Shown piece after piece: positions 25,142-37,399 of a stretch of DNA of 64,000 nt. The translations under genes and the position numbers were made by a program. The notes under the pieces were generated by a model that ran no database searches, was not told the DNA's origin, and worked only from the letters and a program-made list of their open reading frames with translations. Position 1 is the stretch's first letter. Every line of letters starts with the position of its first letter. Location: assembly GCA_022316685.1 (NCBI GenBank), contig JAKJHU010000360.1:1-64000 (forward strand), given 5' to 3'. This DNA is from Progne subis subis. Lineage: Eukaryota > Chordata > Aves > Passeriformes > Hirundinidae.

Positions 25142-27153
25142 AGAAAACTGGGAATGGGAGTGATTTAGACCATATGGACTGAGATGAAATGAAGGGCACT
25201 GAAAAAGACCAGCCCTTGCCAAAATTCAAATGCTGCAACCAGGTGAGAAGTGGAAATAAAGGAAGGATGGAGAGAAAATGAAATTGAAGAAATGCAAGCT
25301 TAAAATGAAAAAGGGAAAATTGTGAAAGCCCGTGAAAAGAAAAAAGTGAATGGGATGACAAGATGTGCAGGGAAAGGGACAGAAGCTAGCCCAATTAATC
25401 TTCATTGACATCGCAAGATTTCATTCCCTTTCCCAAAGCAAGGTCTACCTTTCAGGAAAGGAGAATGAAATCTTGAATACAGAGAACAAAGTCTAACAAA
25501 TGATGAGGAAAGCAGATATGATGCGAAACAGTGCAAATGAAAACAACCGAAATAATTTGGAACAGGATTGATTGCGACCAAATGGACTGAGATGAAATGA
25601 GGGGCAGTGAAAAGGACCAACACTTGTCAAAATAATCCAATTCAACTGTTGACACCTGGTAGTAAATGTAAATAAAAGAAGGAGAAAAAATTAAATTGAA
25701 GAAATGCAAGCTTAAAATGAAAAATTTGAAAGTACGTGAAAAGCACAAAGTGGATGGGATGACAAGGAGTGCAGGGAAAGGGAGTGAACCTTGTCCGTTT
25801 AATCATCATTGAAATCTTGAAAACAGGGAACAAAGTCTAACAAACACTCAGGAAAGGAGATATGAGAAACAATGCGAATGAAAACAACCAAGATAATTTG
25901 GAACCGGAGTTATTGAGATGAAATGGACTGAGCTGAAATGAGGGATATTGAAAAGGACCAGCACTTGCCAAACATACGCCAAATCAAATGCTGCAATCAG
26001 GCAAGAAAATGAAACAGAAGAAGGAGAGGTAAAGAAATCAAAGAAATGCAAGCTTAAAATGAAAATGGGAAAATTTTGAAAGCATGTGAAAAACAAAAGT
26101 GAACGGGATCATACGAATTGCAGGGCAAGCAACTGAAAAAATTTAACAAACACTCAGGTAAGGAGATATGGTGTGAAACAACGTGAATAAATACAAAAAG
26201 GAAAAATTTGGAACCGGAGTGATTGTGACCAAATGGACTGAGCTGAAATGAAAGGCACTGAAAAGGACCAACACTTGCCAAATGTACACCAATTCAAATG
26301 CTGCAATCCGTCACGAAATGCAAATAAAAGAAGAAGATGAAAAGAAATCCAAGAAATGAAAGTTTAAAATGAAAAAGGGAACAATTTGAAAGAATGTGCT
26401 AATCACAATATGAATGTGATGACAAGAAGTGCAGGGAAAGGGACGGAGGCTTACCAAAGTAATCCTAATTGAAATTGCAATATTTCATTCCCTTTCCCGA
26501 AAGGAAAGTCATCCATTCAGGAAAGGGAGTGAAATAATTAAAACAGGGAACCAATAAGAACAAATGCTCAGGAAAGGAGATATGATGAAAAAGAATGCAA
26601 ATTAAATCAACCGAGATAATTTGGAACTGGAGTATTGTGGCCAAATGGACTGAGATGAAATGAAGGGCAATGAAATAGAAAAATACTTGGCAAACATACT
26701 CCAATTCAAATGCTGTAATCAGGCAAGAAATGGAAATAAATGAAGGAGAGGCAAAGAAATGGAAGAAATGCAAACTTAAAATGAAAAAAGGAAAGATTTT
26801 GAAAGCACGTGAAAAGCACAAAATGGATAGTATGACAAGAAGTGCAGGGAAAGGGACAGAAGCTTGCCCAATTAATCTTCATTGAAATGGCAAGATTTCA
26901 TTCCCTTCAGAAAGTCTTCCTTTCAGGAAAGGGAATGAAATCTTGAAAACAGGGAAGAAAGTCTAACAAACGCTCAGGAAAGGAGATATGATGAGAAACA
27001 GTGCAAATGAAAACGACCGAGAATATTTGGAAACAGAATGATTGAGACCAAATGGACTGAGCTGAAATGAGGGGCACTGAAAAGGACCAACTTTTGCCAA
27101 AATACTCCAATTCAAATGCTAACATCAGGCAAGAAATAAAAATAAAAGAAGGA
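23623..27153. repeat. Satellite array, ~415-bp period, about 9 units
   Basis: Same unit as 8,644-9,999. Marker positions are about 23,692, 24,080, 24,430, 24,832, 25,240, 25,660, 26,000, 26,310, 26,725 and 27,130, so units vary from about 310 to 420 bp. The hairpin arm pair is kept in some units (25,420-25,465, 26,485-26,530) and deleted in others. Nothing in it looks coding. Confidence 0.93.
25066..25139. repeat. A74 homopolymer inside the satellite
   Basis: A pure run of 74 A replaces the GAATGAAAACAACCGAG part of one satellite unit. There is no retrogene upstream of it. It may be a slippage expansion or an assembly artefact. Confidence 0.95.
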
Positions 27154-27670
27154 TGTTACAGTTCCTTAAGTGTGGTCTCCACGCTCGCCCGGGCTAGCTC
27201 AGGCACCGTGGTGTGGAAAGGTACGGACAGCTGGCCGTGCCAGCTAACCCGATCCTGTGGGGCCTTGCATCCCACACGACCTCGGCAGCAGGCACAGGTG
27301 GTGCAGGGCAACGACGGTGGAGACAGAAATGCAGACTCTGCTGAACGGGTCACAAGATTTAATTGGAGCCCCGGTGTGGGACCTCCCGACCTCCAGGTAA
27401 CTGCCTAGGCAGAGACCCCCAGGCTGCTTGCCAGCAGCTTTTATCTGGGGGTGGAACCAGGAGAAGAGGCAGTGGGTGAGCAAATCAGGGATCACTGGGG
27501 AGGGGTCACATGGATGAATGATATTTTCATAAACCATACACGAATGATGAGGAGAGACCCCCTCTGGATCTGACCTATCACTCGATGCCCTTGGAAGAAT
27601 TTTCTAGCTCCAGGGGAAGGCCCCAAGATGACAGGCAGACCCCAGAGGAGGGGGGAGAGGGGGATTGACA
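27154..27670 (-). mobile_element. Minus-strand LTR at the satellite edge (copy B)
   Basis: The ends are intact: minus strand TGTCAATCCCC at 27,670 to ...TGTAACA at 27,154. GATAAAAG (about 27,440) and AATTAAA (about 27,358) are in the same places as copy A. It abuts the last satellite unit at the same base as copies A and C. Confidence 0.78.
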
Positions 27671-28300
27671 TATAACGGTTGGAGGGGAGAAGAGTAGGGA
27701 AAGATCATTGGGGAGAATAAACCAGGATAGATACAACTAACCATAAATTAATAGCACATACAATAAAACCAAAACTAAATCCCACACCACTACAGAGCTC
27801 CCCACCAGCTCTTTTAAGGTGGTCCCGAGCTTAGACCAGGCTCCTTTGGAGAAGGAGTTCCAATTACAATAATGCATAGGAAAAAGAAGCCAGCAATAGG
27901 AGGTGTTCATAAAAGCTCCTGTTGGAGTGCTGGCTAAAGGTAAAGGTGCCTGTAAAACGTCTTGTGCACAAGAACTGTGTGGGAAAACAGACTGTGTAAG
28001 TATCACGGGGTTGAGCAGGCGGGCAGCTTTATGTTTGTGTGTGTGTAGAATATCTAAAATGAGGGCTGGTAGCCCAGACCCCTGAAGCGAGTGCAAACCT
28101 CCCAGTACCGCGTTATTGGTTCTCTGTAAGGAGACTGGCCGGGAAAGGAGGGAAGTGAAAAGAGAGAATGAGTGAGGATCCCTGGGAGGGACTGGCAGGG
28201 AGGGTCCCAGCCCAAGAACCCAGGGGAAGGTCCTCGAGGAGAAGGGAGCAATCTGATCACTGGGTGAGGTGAATAAGGAGGGGAGCAATTGAGCCAAGTT
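27671..28300 (-). pseudogene. env: Env tail-like ORF upstream of the minus-strand LTR (copy B)
   Basis: Open on the minus strand from 28,297 to 27,737 (186 codons), ending shortly after the membrane segment because of a stop. It has the same single hydrophobic span and Cys-containing ectodomain-like part as the copies at 10,516 and 58,712. Lineage unknown. Confidence 0.45.
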
Positions 28301-28553
28301 CCATTATCTTTGAGAAGTAAATAGTTGGTAACTTTAGTATGAGACTAAGAAGGATTTCAAGGGGAAGTGGCTAGAAGGATATAGTCAGGGAAGACAGATT
28401 GGGAGAAAGATTGGAATTAGGCATGAGGCAAACAGTTGGTAAAAGACAAGATAGTGCAACAGAATAATAAATGAGAGGACTGGACCACAAAGTGATTGAG
28501 GGAGACCAAGATTTTCCTGGCACCAGCAGTTTCTTTATTTGTTGCCACCAAAA

Positions 28554-30173
28554 ATGAGTCCAAAGAAAAGTAACTCCTTGGAACCAGGGGCTGCGAATTA
28601 TGAAGGAAATCACAAGAGCCTGGTATACCTGGGAACTGTGAGGGGGGTTCTCAGAAGGGGAGCATCCCTCAGGACCGTCCACTGGGGATGATGTTACGAT
28701 ACTGGGATGCATGGGAATCCCGAAGAGGAAAAAGTAAGCAGAAAATGATTAATTATTGTATGTTTGAATGGACAAAGGAAATTATCTGGAAACATAATTT
28801 ATACTGGCCAAAGTCTGGATCCTTTGAAGATTGGATTTGCCAGGCTTTGAATTTGTATGTGAATTAAAAGAACATTTTAATCTGGAAGAAAGCAAATATG
28901 CTGCTCTGTGGCTTCCCAGAGGAAAGGGTGAATTTGTCACTCAAAGGCAAGGAATCAAGGGTTTTCTGTTCTATCCTTTACAAACCAGAGGGCAGGCAGC
29001 CAAACAAGACAGACACGAGCCCTAGGATCTGTTAGAACACCTCCCACCCTCTTATAGGCAACCTAATCAGCCCGTTCAACCCCAAGCCCCCGAGGGTCCT
29101 CCTGTAAATGCAAACGCACCCCCTATTCAGGAGGAGCCAGTAGCACATAGAACTAGAGGTGGGGGACAGGGAGAAGTGATGATGGGGATGGGGAAGCAAA
29201 AATGGAAGATGGACTATACCCACTTAGAAAAGTTCCAGTGGCAAACCCAGAACAGAGACCTATTGGTGATGTGAGTGTTCCCCTGAACACAGGGGATGTC
29301 AGGGAGTTTAAGAAGGAGATGGGCAGGCTGCTAGAGGATCCTCTTGGAGTGGCAGAGAGATTAGATCAGTTCTTGGGGCCAAATATATACACCTGGGTGG
29401 AACTGCAGTCTATCTTAGGAATCTTGTTTACCATGGAAGAAAGAGAAATGATTAGACATTCAGGAATGAGGGTTTGGGATAGAGAATGCCAGGGGCCAGA
29501 CCAGGGGGATCAGAAATGGCCTATGCAAGATCCAGGTTGGAATAATCAGAATGAAAGACACAGGCAGAATATGAGTGATCTCTGGTGGATGATTATCCGA
29601 GGAATCCGGGAAGCAGTGCCCAAGGGGCAGAATATAGGGAAAGCTCTAAGTGAGCACCAAGGGAAGGATGAAGCCCTGGCAGACTGGTTAGAAAGACGAA
29701 GAAAAGCCTTGCAGTTATATTCAGGTGTCGACCCTGATACTGCAGCAGGACAGGTCGTTTTGAAAACACAATGTGTAGCTAAGGCCTGGGGGCACATCAG
29801 GAAGAAGCTGGAAAAAGTAGAAAATTGGCAGGATAGGGGGCTTCAGGAATTGTTAAGAGAAGCACAGAAAGTGAGAAGAGATGAGGAGAGGCAAAAGACA
29901 AAACCACAGATTTTAATGGCAGCAGTCAAGGAAACACAGACAACCATGAATACAGAGAAGCGCTCAGGAAAGAACAAACAACAGAAAAAGGCAGGTCTCA
30001 CCTCTGGGGATACGAGACCCACGTGTTTTTCCTGTCACCAGAAAGGACACTTACAAACTTCTTGTCCTACCTCCAGGGGTACAGGACCCACTTGTTTTTA
30101 TTGCCACAATAAGGGACATGTACAAAAATTCTGTAGAAAGAGGCAGCAAGATGAGGAAATGTTTCAAGAAGAC
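28554..30173 (+). pseudogene. gag: Gammaretrovirus-like gag (copy B)
   Basis: The start codon is at 28,554-28,556, but Gly2 has become Ser, which would abolish myristoylation. A 1-base deletion near 28,611 breaks matrix. From 29,202 the frame is open for 324 codons. It covers the capsid (Pro-Leu-Asn-Thr-Gly-Asp start, near 29,283), a charged linker and two CX2CX4HX4C zinc knuckles (about 30,027-30,068 and 30,093-30,134). The late-domain PPPY is PPSY here. The frame ends at the amber codon of the readthrough site. Confidence 0.82.
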
Positions 30174-30189
30174 TAGGGGGGTCAGGGGC
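30174..30189 (+). promoter_or_regulatory. Gammaretroviral-type UAG readthrough site between gag and pol
   Basis: Gag ends at TAG, followed in the same frame by GGG-GGT-CAG-GGG. This matches the purine-rich 3' context used by murine leukaemia virus for stop-codon suppression, and protease continues in frame. Copy A has TAA-AGG-like changes and copy C has lost the frame here, so only copy B keeps the site. Confidence 0.75.
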
Positions 30190-32555
30190 TCTATTTAATG
30201 AGCACTGAACACCTAGAAGAGCCCTTGATAAAACTGAAAATAGGTCCTCAAAAGGAAGAAATCACATTTTTGGTGGACACAGAAGCTACTAGGTCCACAG
30301 TAAGAAAACTACCACAAGGTTGTAAAGTAAGTTGTGAACGTGTCCCAGTAATTGGGGTTAAAGGAGAAATTTTTCAGGTTCTTGTAATTAAAAATGTGCA
30401 GATTGAATGGGATAAAAAATTTGGACTGAATATTTTGGTATTAATACCAGAGGCTGGTAATAATTTATTAGGAAGGGACTTAATAATAGCCTTGGGGATT
30501 AAAAGAACACCCTGTCAAGGAAAACCTAAAATCTGTTCTTTAACTGAAGAAGATAATTTCGAGATTAGCGACACAGTGTGGTATACTGGTGAAGTAGGAA
30601 AATTAAACATTCAGCCCATTAGTGTTGAAATACAGAACCCAGAAATCCCCATTCGAGTAAAACAATATCCGATATCACTGGAAGGTCGGAAGGGATTGAA
30701 ACCGGTCGTTGAGAATTGAGTACATCAGGGGGTGTTGGAGTCCTGTGTGTCACCACATCATACCCCCATCCTGCCGGTAAAGAAGCCTGATGGTAGCTAC
30801 CGACTAGTGCAGGATCTCAGAGCGGTAAATCAAAGAACCATTACCCGCTGTCCAGGAGTAGCTAAGCCAGATACCTCCTAATTACATTTGGTACAGTGTC
30901 GTGGATTTAAAGGATGCCTTTTGAACTTGCCCTCTGGATGAGGGCAGTAGGGATTGCCTTTGAGTAGGAGGACCCAGATACAGGTAGGAGAGAACAATTA
31001 AGGTGAACGGTGCTACCGCAAGGTTTTACAGAGGCACTGAATCTTTTTGGGAGGGCGTTAGAAAATCTTTGGAAGTCCTTTGAGTTACCCAAAGGAATTA
31101 AGCTGCTACAGTATGTAGAGGATTTGTTAGTAGCAAGAGAAGAGGAAACTAGAAAGGGTACTATTAAGCTTCTAAATTTTCTGGGAGAAAATGGGCTAAA
31201 GATATCAAAGTCAAAATTGCAGTTTGTAGAGTCAGATGTGTGATATTTAGGTCATAGGATTAGTAAGCAAAAGAAAAAGCTAGACCCTGAAAGGGTTCCA
31301 GGAATATTGAACATGGGACCTCCAAAGTCTAAAAGAGAAATAAAGATGATTTTGAGTCCCTTGGGTTATTGTAAGCAGTAGATAGAAGGGTTTAGCAGAA
31401 AAGTAAAAATTCTAAATGGGAAATTAACTACCAATTGCTTGGAATGACTGAAAGGGATCAGGAAAATTTTGAGCAAGTTAAAGAAGCCCTACTACAAGCT
31501 CCTGTACTGAGTCTTCCCAATTTAGACAAGCCTTTTTAATTATTTGTTAATACAGTTGATCAAACACCTTATGAAGTATCAACTCAAGATTGGGCAGGAA
31601 GCTAAAAGCCAGTAGGATATTACTCCAAATGATTGGATCTAATTAGTAAGAGTTGGCCAACATGCCTGCAAGCTCTGGTAGTCACTGCTGTGTTAGTAGA
31701 AGAAGCCCGAAAAGTAACCTTTGGGGCACCACTGGAAGTGTACACTCCTCACAATATTAGGGGAATCCTTGCTAAAAAGGCTGAAAAATGGTTAACTGAG
31801 AGCAGAATATTAAAATATGAGGCTCTCTTGACTTAATACATTATTAAAACACAATTAATACATGAATAATGCATGATTGCACAGAGGTCATAGAGTTACA
31901 AACAAAAATATGCCCAGATTTGACAGAACAAGAATTAAAAAGAGGAGAAAAATTGTTTATAGATGGATCATCTGAAGTGGTAGACGGAAGAAGGAAATCT
32001 GGGTATACCATAATTCATGGAGAAAAACTGTAAGTAAAAGAATCTGGTCCCCTTAGCCCGTCCTGCTCAGCACAAGCCTGTGAACTCTATGCATTATTCT
32101 CTGTGTTGCTGTTATTAAAGGATGGAGAAGGGACCATATACAGTGACTCAAAATATGCCTTTGAGGTAGTGCATACATTTAGGAAAATTTGGAAAGAAAG
32201 GGTACTTATAAACACTCAAAGTAAAGGATTAGTGCACCAAGGATTGATAATTCAAATTCTTAAAGCTTTGAGGAGTCCAAAAAAGATAGCAGTGGTTCAT
32301 GTGAAAGGCCACCAGAGAGGGAGAGGCATTAAAACAAGAAGAAACAATTTGGCTGATGGTGAAGCTAAGAAAGCTTCCCTGAGGGAAAACAGCAATGTAA
32401 TTATGACTTTTCCGGAAGCAGGAGCACAAAATCAAACACCATACTTTTCTTTAGCAGAAGTAGAAGCCACGACAAACCTAGGAGCAACTCTAAAAGAGGG
32501 ACAATGGATTCTCCCTGACAAAACCACAGTTCGAATGGCAGAAAAAGGCTAGACT
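30190..32555 (+). pseudogene. pol: Protease, RT and RNase H of the gamma-like ERV (copy B)
   Basis: The protease ORF runs to 30,719 with Val-Asp-Thr-Glu-Ala at the active site (Gly replaced by Glu) and LLGRDL near 30,466. It ends at a TGA shared by all three copies. RT has VKKPDGSYRLVQDLR (about 30,779), LPQGF (31,012) and YVED at 31,112 (catalytic Asp to Glu). RNase H is open from 32,103 to 32,552. Part of the connection region (31,840-31,870) is deleted relative to copies A and C. There is no integrase core. Confidence 0.8.
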
Positions 32556-32715
32556 CATGCTTCAAGGGTAAAAGGACCTATACCCTATAAAGACTGGAAA
32601 ATTATTTTGACACCAGGAGACATGAAATTAAAATTAAAAAAGTCTTAAATTTGATTAAACCATTTTATTGAAGTCCAAAATACAGTATAAAGCAAAAATG
32701 TAATTAATCCCCGAC
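32556..32715 (+). other. Junction between RNase H and the first novel ORF
   Basis: AT-rich, with short frames that do not continue RNase H. It holds no zinc-binding HHCC motif of integrase. Copies A and C have the same junction, so the loss or replacement of integrase precedes the duplication. Confidence 0.5.
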
Positions 32716-33057
32716 ATGGCTGAGGAGAGCATTTGGTGCCCAGAGGCTATAGCTCATATGGAAAATCATTTTCGCCTGTGGATTTCACATAATGCTGTAG
32801 TACATTTGGAGTGCCACCCACATATTGAAAGAATAACCCAGGCCCAGGATATTCAAGATATCCTTAGTACAGAAAGGTCAGAAGCTGCCATCCCGCAGAG
32901 AGAAGTTTCCATGTTTCAGCAAGGTTGCTGCAAACACGGTCATCAGTGTGAGCGGTGTAAAGCAGGGACCATGAAGTGGCTGAGACAAAGACATTGGCAC
33001 AGAACAACTGTACCTTGGGACCAAAGAGATGTAGCTTTTATGATTAATTGTATATGA
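32716..33057 (+). CDS. Novel ERV ORF, Cys/His-rich, 113 aa
   Basis: Starts at ATG in a good context (GACATGG). The 113-residue product is rich in Cys, His and Trp. Its central cluster, around residues 70-82, has the pattern Cys-Cys-Lys-His-Gly-His-Gln-Cys-Glu-Arg-Cys and could bind zinc. No membrane segment or signal peptide is seen. Copy A has a base inserted in the first codons (ATTGGC) and further indels; copy C is open as far as the window allows (63,895-64,000). It sits where integrase would be expected, or where a complex retrovirus would keep accessory genes. I do not recognise it and assign no function. Confidence 0.5.
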   Translation: MAEESIWCPEAIAHMENHFRLWISHNAVVHLECHPHIERITQAQDIQDILSTERSEAAIPQREVSMFQQGCCKHGHQCERCKAGTMKWLRQRHWHRTTVPWDQRDVAFMINCI

Positions 33058-34130
33058 TGTTTTAGTAGAGTAGAGCGAGACTTTAAAATGCAAAATTGGG
33101 TTTTAGCACAGATCAGCATTGATACTTATTTGGAACAATTTAGGATAAAAGATCAAGTACAAAGATCATTTATTTATTTAGCATATCACGTGGAATGATT
33201 AGTGGCTTTGAGAATACTACAAGAACAACAAAAGATAATATCAGTAAAATGTGGATATAGTAGGATACCCATAAACAACAGAAGAAAAGAAATTGTCTTG
33301 CTTAACTTGTCCAAACTATAGAACTCCTTTGATAATTAACCATTAAAGATCTGTGTTTTGCAATTCCAACTAACTTTAATTTATTAGAAAAATTAGGCAT
33401 TCTGGATTGGCTGTCAACAGCAACTCGATTGAGTTTGGAGGCAGAGCAATGCCAGTGGGAAGGGATTAGACACTTCCTTGATCAATGGGAACAGCCTGAA
33501 CAAATTGAAAATCTTTTAAGAGGCCCTCCATGACTAACACTAACAGATTTCATGGAGGAACTGCAATTCCAGAACAAGAGACTGGAAATACCTGTTACTA
33601 AAAGAGTCCAAGAACAAGTAACACACTGGGAATGTACTAAGCATGGCTTAGAGTGTCGCCCATGTCGCTTTGCTGTAATTTGTGGTGGAGAGTAACAAGA
33701 GCAGAAGAAAGAGAGAGACAATTGATTTGTTTCACTTGCTTAGATGGTGTACATGAACAGTTAACTTTAAAAATCTTTTCCAGTGATTTTTTTGGAACAC
33801 TTTTGAGATATGAAGATGGAACCTTTTATGCAATGGTCCAATTAATAGAAAATTTAGACCAATGAGTTTTTACTATATTAGCTTTTGAGCAGGTGAGAGA
33901 GCAAATGATTCATAATATTATAGACCCCTGTATCATAATTAACAGTTGCTGTGGAGAAGGAATTTGTGTGCCACGCTATAGACACATTTCTGATGTGAAT
34001 CGGCATTGCGAATGTGCCTATTGGTGGCAATGAAGACTTAATAATAATCCCCAACTTTGGAGCAAAAAGCTACCGACAAATCAGGTTGTTAACTGAAGTA
34101 GTGAAAAAGCAAATCTTATTGTGGTTGGCA
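33058..34130 (+). pseudogene. Further unrecognised frames between pol and env (copy B)
   Basis: Equivalent to 15,960-17,060. Protein-like frames include a stretch with Arg-Val-Glu-Arg-Asp-Phe-Lys (33,065-33,250) and the Cys/His-rich third frame, broken here near 33,530 and again near 33,660, with a last open part at 33,653-33,865. The frame that follows (33,866-34,030) carries several cysteines. Comparing A and B, different frames survive in different copies, which suggests a once-continuous coding region now decaying. Confidence 0.45.
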
Positions 34131-34246
34131 CATCTCCAGACCTTTTCTGGTTTAGAATAAAAGAGGAAGTAGCTGACTAACCCAGAGAGAGAGAGAGGGC
34201 AGTGCTGTGAGAACTGTGAGTAATCTGTGCCATCCTTGAAACAAAC

Positions 34247-36229
34247 ATGAGGCCAAGGGTACCAGTGAGACCAAAGGCACCAGTGACTAGATCCCAGGAT
34301 ATAAACTTTGCTGCCAAGAATCCTGACATCTTGGCCCTTGGCTGCAACCCAAAGGGCCTTGAGGATGGTAGAAAGTCAAAACTCCTGAGGATTATTTTCA
34401 CTGTGTTTGTGGTGGTGCCCTTGGCAACTGGCCAAAACTATGGAGCCACTCTGGACAGAGTCCATGAGAGAAGGGAATGAGCAATGCAGGAACAAACAAT
34501 AATAAAACAAGCAGCACAAGAGCGGGCAATGAGAGAACAATCGATGCAAAAACAAAGTCCCAATAATGTTGATCCCTGTAATAAATGCCATCACTCCATA
34601 TGGGTCAAGGGCAAGATGGAATTTGTGTTTGTGGCATATCCACATGTTAGTGCTGCCTGCTACGATCACAGCAATTTTATAGATGTTTGTGTTAAAAATA
34701 GAAAAATGGATTGGGTAGGGAAAACATTAGGATTCAATGGACCAGCTCCTTATCCTTATAGTGATCAAATCTGTCCTAAGTATGATTTTTTTGTTGTTGT
34801 TTTGAGAAAGATGAGAATGGGAATGATCCAAGTATAGGTATAGGGGGTACAGCACTAAGGAAAAAGAAGAAAACCCAAAAGAAAACAAAGAAATATGTAA
34901 AAAGGGCATAGGGAAAGAATTAAAGGAACTGGATAAGCTGTATGAACAATTCAAACAGCAGTATAGCCACTGGGATTTGACAACCTCAACTAAGAACCTT
35001 TTTGTAGCTTTGATGCAAGAAATTGCTACAGAATTAGGATTATCCAAATGCTGGATCTGTGGGGGACTTTGAATGACTGAAAGATGGCTGTGGAGAGGTG
35101 AGAGACTAGCTCCAGAACAATTTTTCAAATGGAATCATACTCAAATTTCCAAGACATTAAAACGACCTCAAGGATGGATTTTGAGTTATCAAGTAATTGG
35201 AACAGTGTGTATAACTTGTGAAGGAAGGAAATATAATGAAGTAGTAGGATATACTCCTTGTATATCTACTTTAGTAGTTAATTCGGATAATAAAACTAAG
35301 ATCTGGCAACCAAAATCTTTTACTGGGTATTGGGGAATAACAAAGGAAATGAATTGTGTGTGGAAAAATCAAACTGATTTGTGCTGGCATAAAAGTCCTG
35401 GAGCTAACCCCTACCAATCCAAAAAAAGTCCTAAAATTTACTGGGAACAACAAGAAAAAACAGACAGTAAATGGAAAGCCCCTGATGGAATATATTGCAT
35501 TTGTGGGCAATGAGCATAGAGTGAATTACCTCAAAAGTGGGAAGGAACCTGTACCTTAGGAGTTACACGACCCTCCTTCTTTGTCATACCAAGGTCTAGA
35601 AGCAATATACTGGGAACACCACTTGATGAGACTCTAGAAAGGAATAAAAGAGATTTAGACCTCAACTTCCCAAAGGCAGGGGGAAACCAGGAATGTGGGG
35701 AAGACAAATGGCCTGCAGAAATAATCATAGCATATTATGACCCAGCAGCTTGGGCTGAGGGTGGATCTTGGGGATATAGGACAACAATTTATCTATTGAA
35801 TTGGTGGATAAGACTCCAGGCGGGAGTGGAGGTTGTATCAAACCATACTTCTGATGCCCTAAAGTTACTGGCCAAGCAGCATTCACAAATGTGAGCATTT
35901 GTATATCAAACCAGAATTGCCCTAGATTATCTGTTGGCTGAAGAAGGGGGAGTTTGAGGAAGATTTAACGAATCTGAGTGCTGTGTGGAGAGAGATGATC
36001 ATGGGGAAGCCATCACAAAACTTGCTGGAGAAATTAAAAGGGTGGCACACGTACCAGTTCAAAAGTGGAATTCTATTCCAAAAACAGATTGGTGGGATAA
36101 CCTCCTTGGAGGAGCCTGGTGGAAGAAGGTGGGATTTATGCTGTTATGTTCTGGATTAGGATTGTTATTCTTACCATGCATGATTCCATGTCTTATTAGA
36201 CTAATCCACCCAGTGATACAAGGAGTGTA
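34247..36229 (+). pseudogene. env: Gamma-type env (copy B)
   Basis: The leader ORF 34,247-34,480 has a hydrophobic signal-like segment. A surface-subunit ORF (34,484-34,837) carries Cys-X2-Cys-His. A second ORF (35,073-35,513) is Cys/Trp-rich and glycosylation-prone. The transmembrane subunit follows with an immunosuppressive-type region (about 35,900), a CX6CC motif whose first Cys is TGA (35,955-35,957), and a membrane span near 36,130-36,190. The stops at the CX6CC motif and in the stretch before it are identical in copy A. Confidence 0.77.
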
Positions 36230-36556
36230 AAATTACAGCAATGCCCATTGATCCAGAATTGGCAGCAAAAAGGAAACCAGATGCTTTGATGATATTAAAA
36301 GCTAAACTTACATTCAAAAGAAAGGACCCGAAGAGATGTTGACTGAACATAAAGAGACGACTGTTGCCCAAGAGATGTCAACCAAATTGTAGAAGGAATG
36401 CAAAAAGTTTGGTGAAGCATGGGAGATGTTAGAAAAATTAGAGGCTGAAATGAGAGAGCATGAAAACCTGGATTATTTGGAATATTGATGAAATCGAGAT
36501 TCAGTTTTAATTAAAAAGCATTAATCAATAGGATTAAAAAGAGAAAGTGGGGAAAT

Positions 36557-37381
36557 TGTAATAAGTGAAAATGATTTATGCTAATTGTAACTGTATCAAT
36601 ATTTTAAAAATATTTACTTTATAAAACATTTGTTATAAAGTAGTAAAAGAAAAAGCAGATGTGAGTAGTGTTACAGAGCAGATGGGCCCCTTGGCAGATG
36701 CTACATGAGAAAAATAAGATACAGGATGCAGTTTGAGATAAGCAAGAGTTTCAAAGCTGGATTGGCCAAAGCTGGGAGTACTCCAAGGTAGGGAGATGGG
36801 CCCTTTGCAGATGTGATGGGACACAGGATGTCTTAAGATAGAACTGGCCTTGAGATGGACAAAGTTGGGACTGTTCCAAGGCAGGGAGTTTGGGTCGTGG
36901 TTTGACCCATGAAATAATTACTTTTTGGAACATAATGCTTAATTATGTATAACACAAAATTTAGAGCGCACGCACAATCAGTAAGGTTATTCATAGGAGG
37001 AGAGGAAGATGCTGAGCCTTCCTCTGAAGAAGACCACCAAAAAGCCAAGAAGACCCCCTAACAGCAAGTGGAGCATGAGCTATGTAGTATAGTGACATAG
37101 ATTTTAAGAATTGGAGATAGAAGGAGATTCATGAGAAATATTAATGAATATGCATTAGCATACAGTATATAAGTTTAACTTGGATTACTTTGTTTTGTAC
37201 GTGAGGTAGGGTGAGAAGCCCTCCCTCCGTACCCTGGTCAGTTTTGCTTATGCTTTATCTAAACAGTACTTATCTTTAATTAATCACTGCCCAATTTTTT
37301 GTATATGTTTGATTATAAAATGCTACTTAAATAAAATTGCATTGCTGCAAAATTCAACTTTGTTGCTTATTAAATAAGACA
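36557..37381 (+). mobile_element. 3' LTR of the gamma-like ERV (copy B)
   Basis: Starts TGTAATAAG after a purine tract (GAGAAAGTGGGGAAAT) and ends ...AATAAGACA. It contains a TATAAG box (about 37,168) and an AATAAA signal (about 37,330). About 825 bp, collinear with 19,509-20,331. Confidence 0.75.
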
Positions 37382-37399
37382 TATAGAGCTCCACTTAAA

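Noticed and set aside
24066..26821. Many minus-strand ORFs of 60-118 codons with similar Phe/His/Ser-rich sequence
   Set aside because: All lie in the satellite, whose purine-rich plus strand lowers stop frequency; the repeats share the frame because they share the unit.
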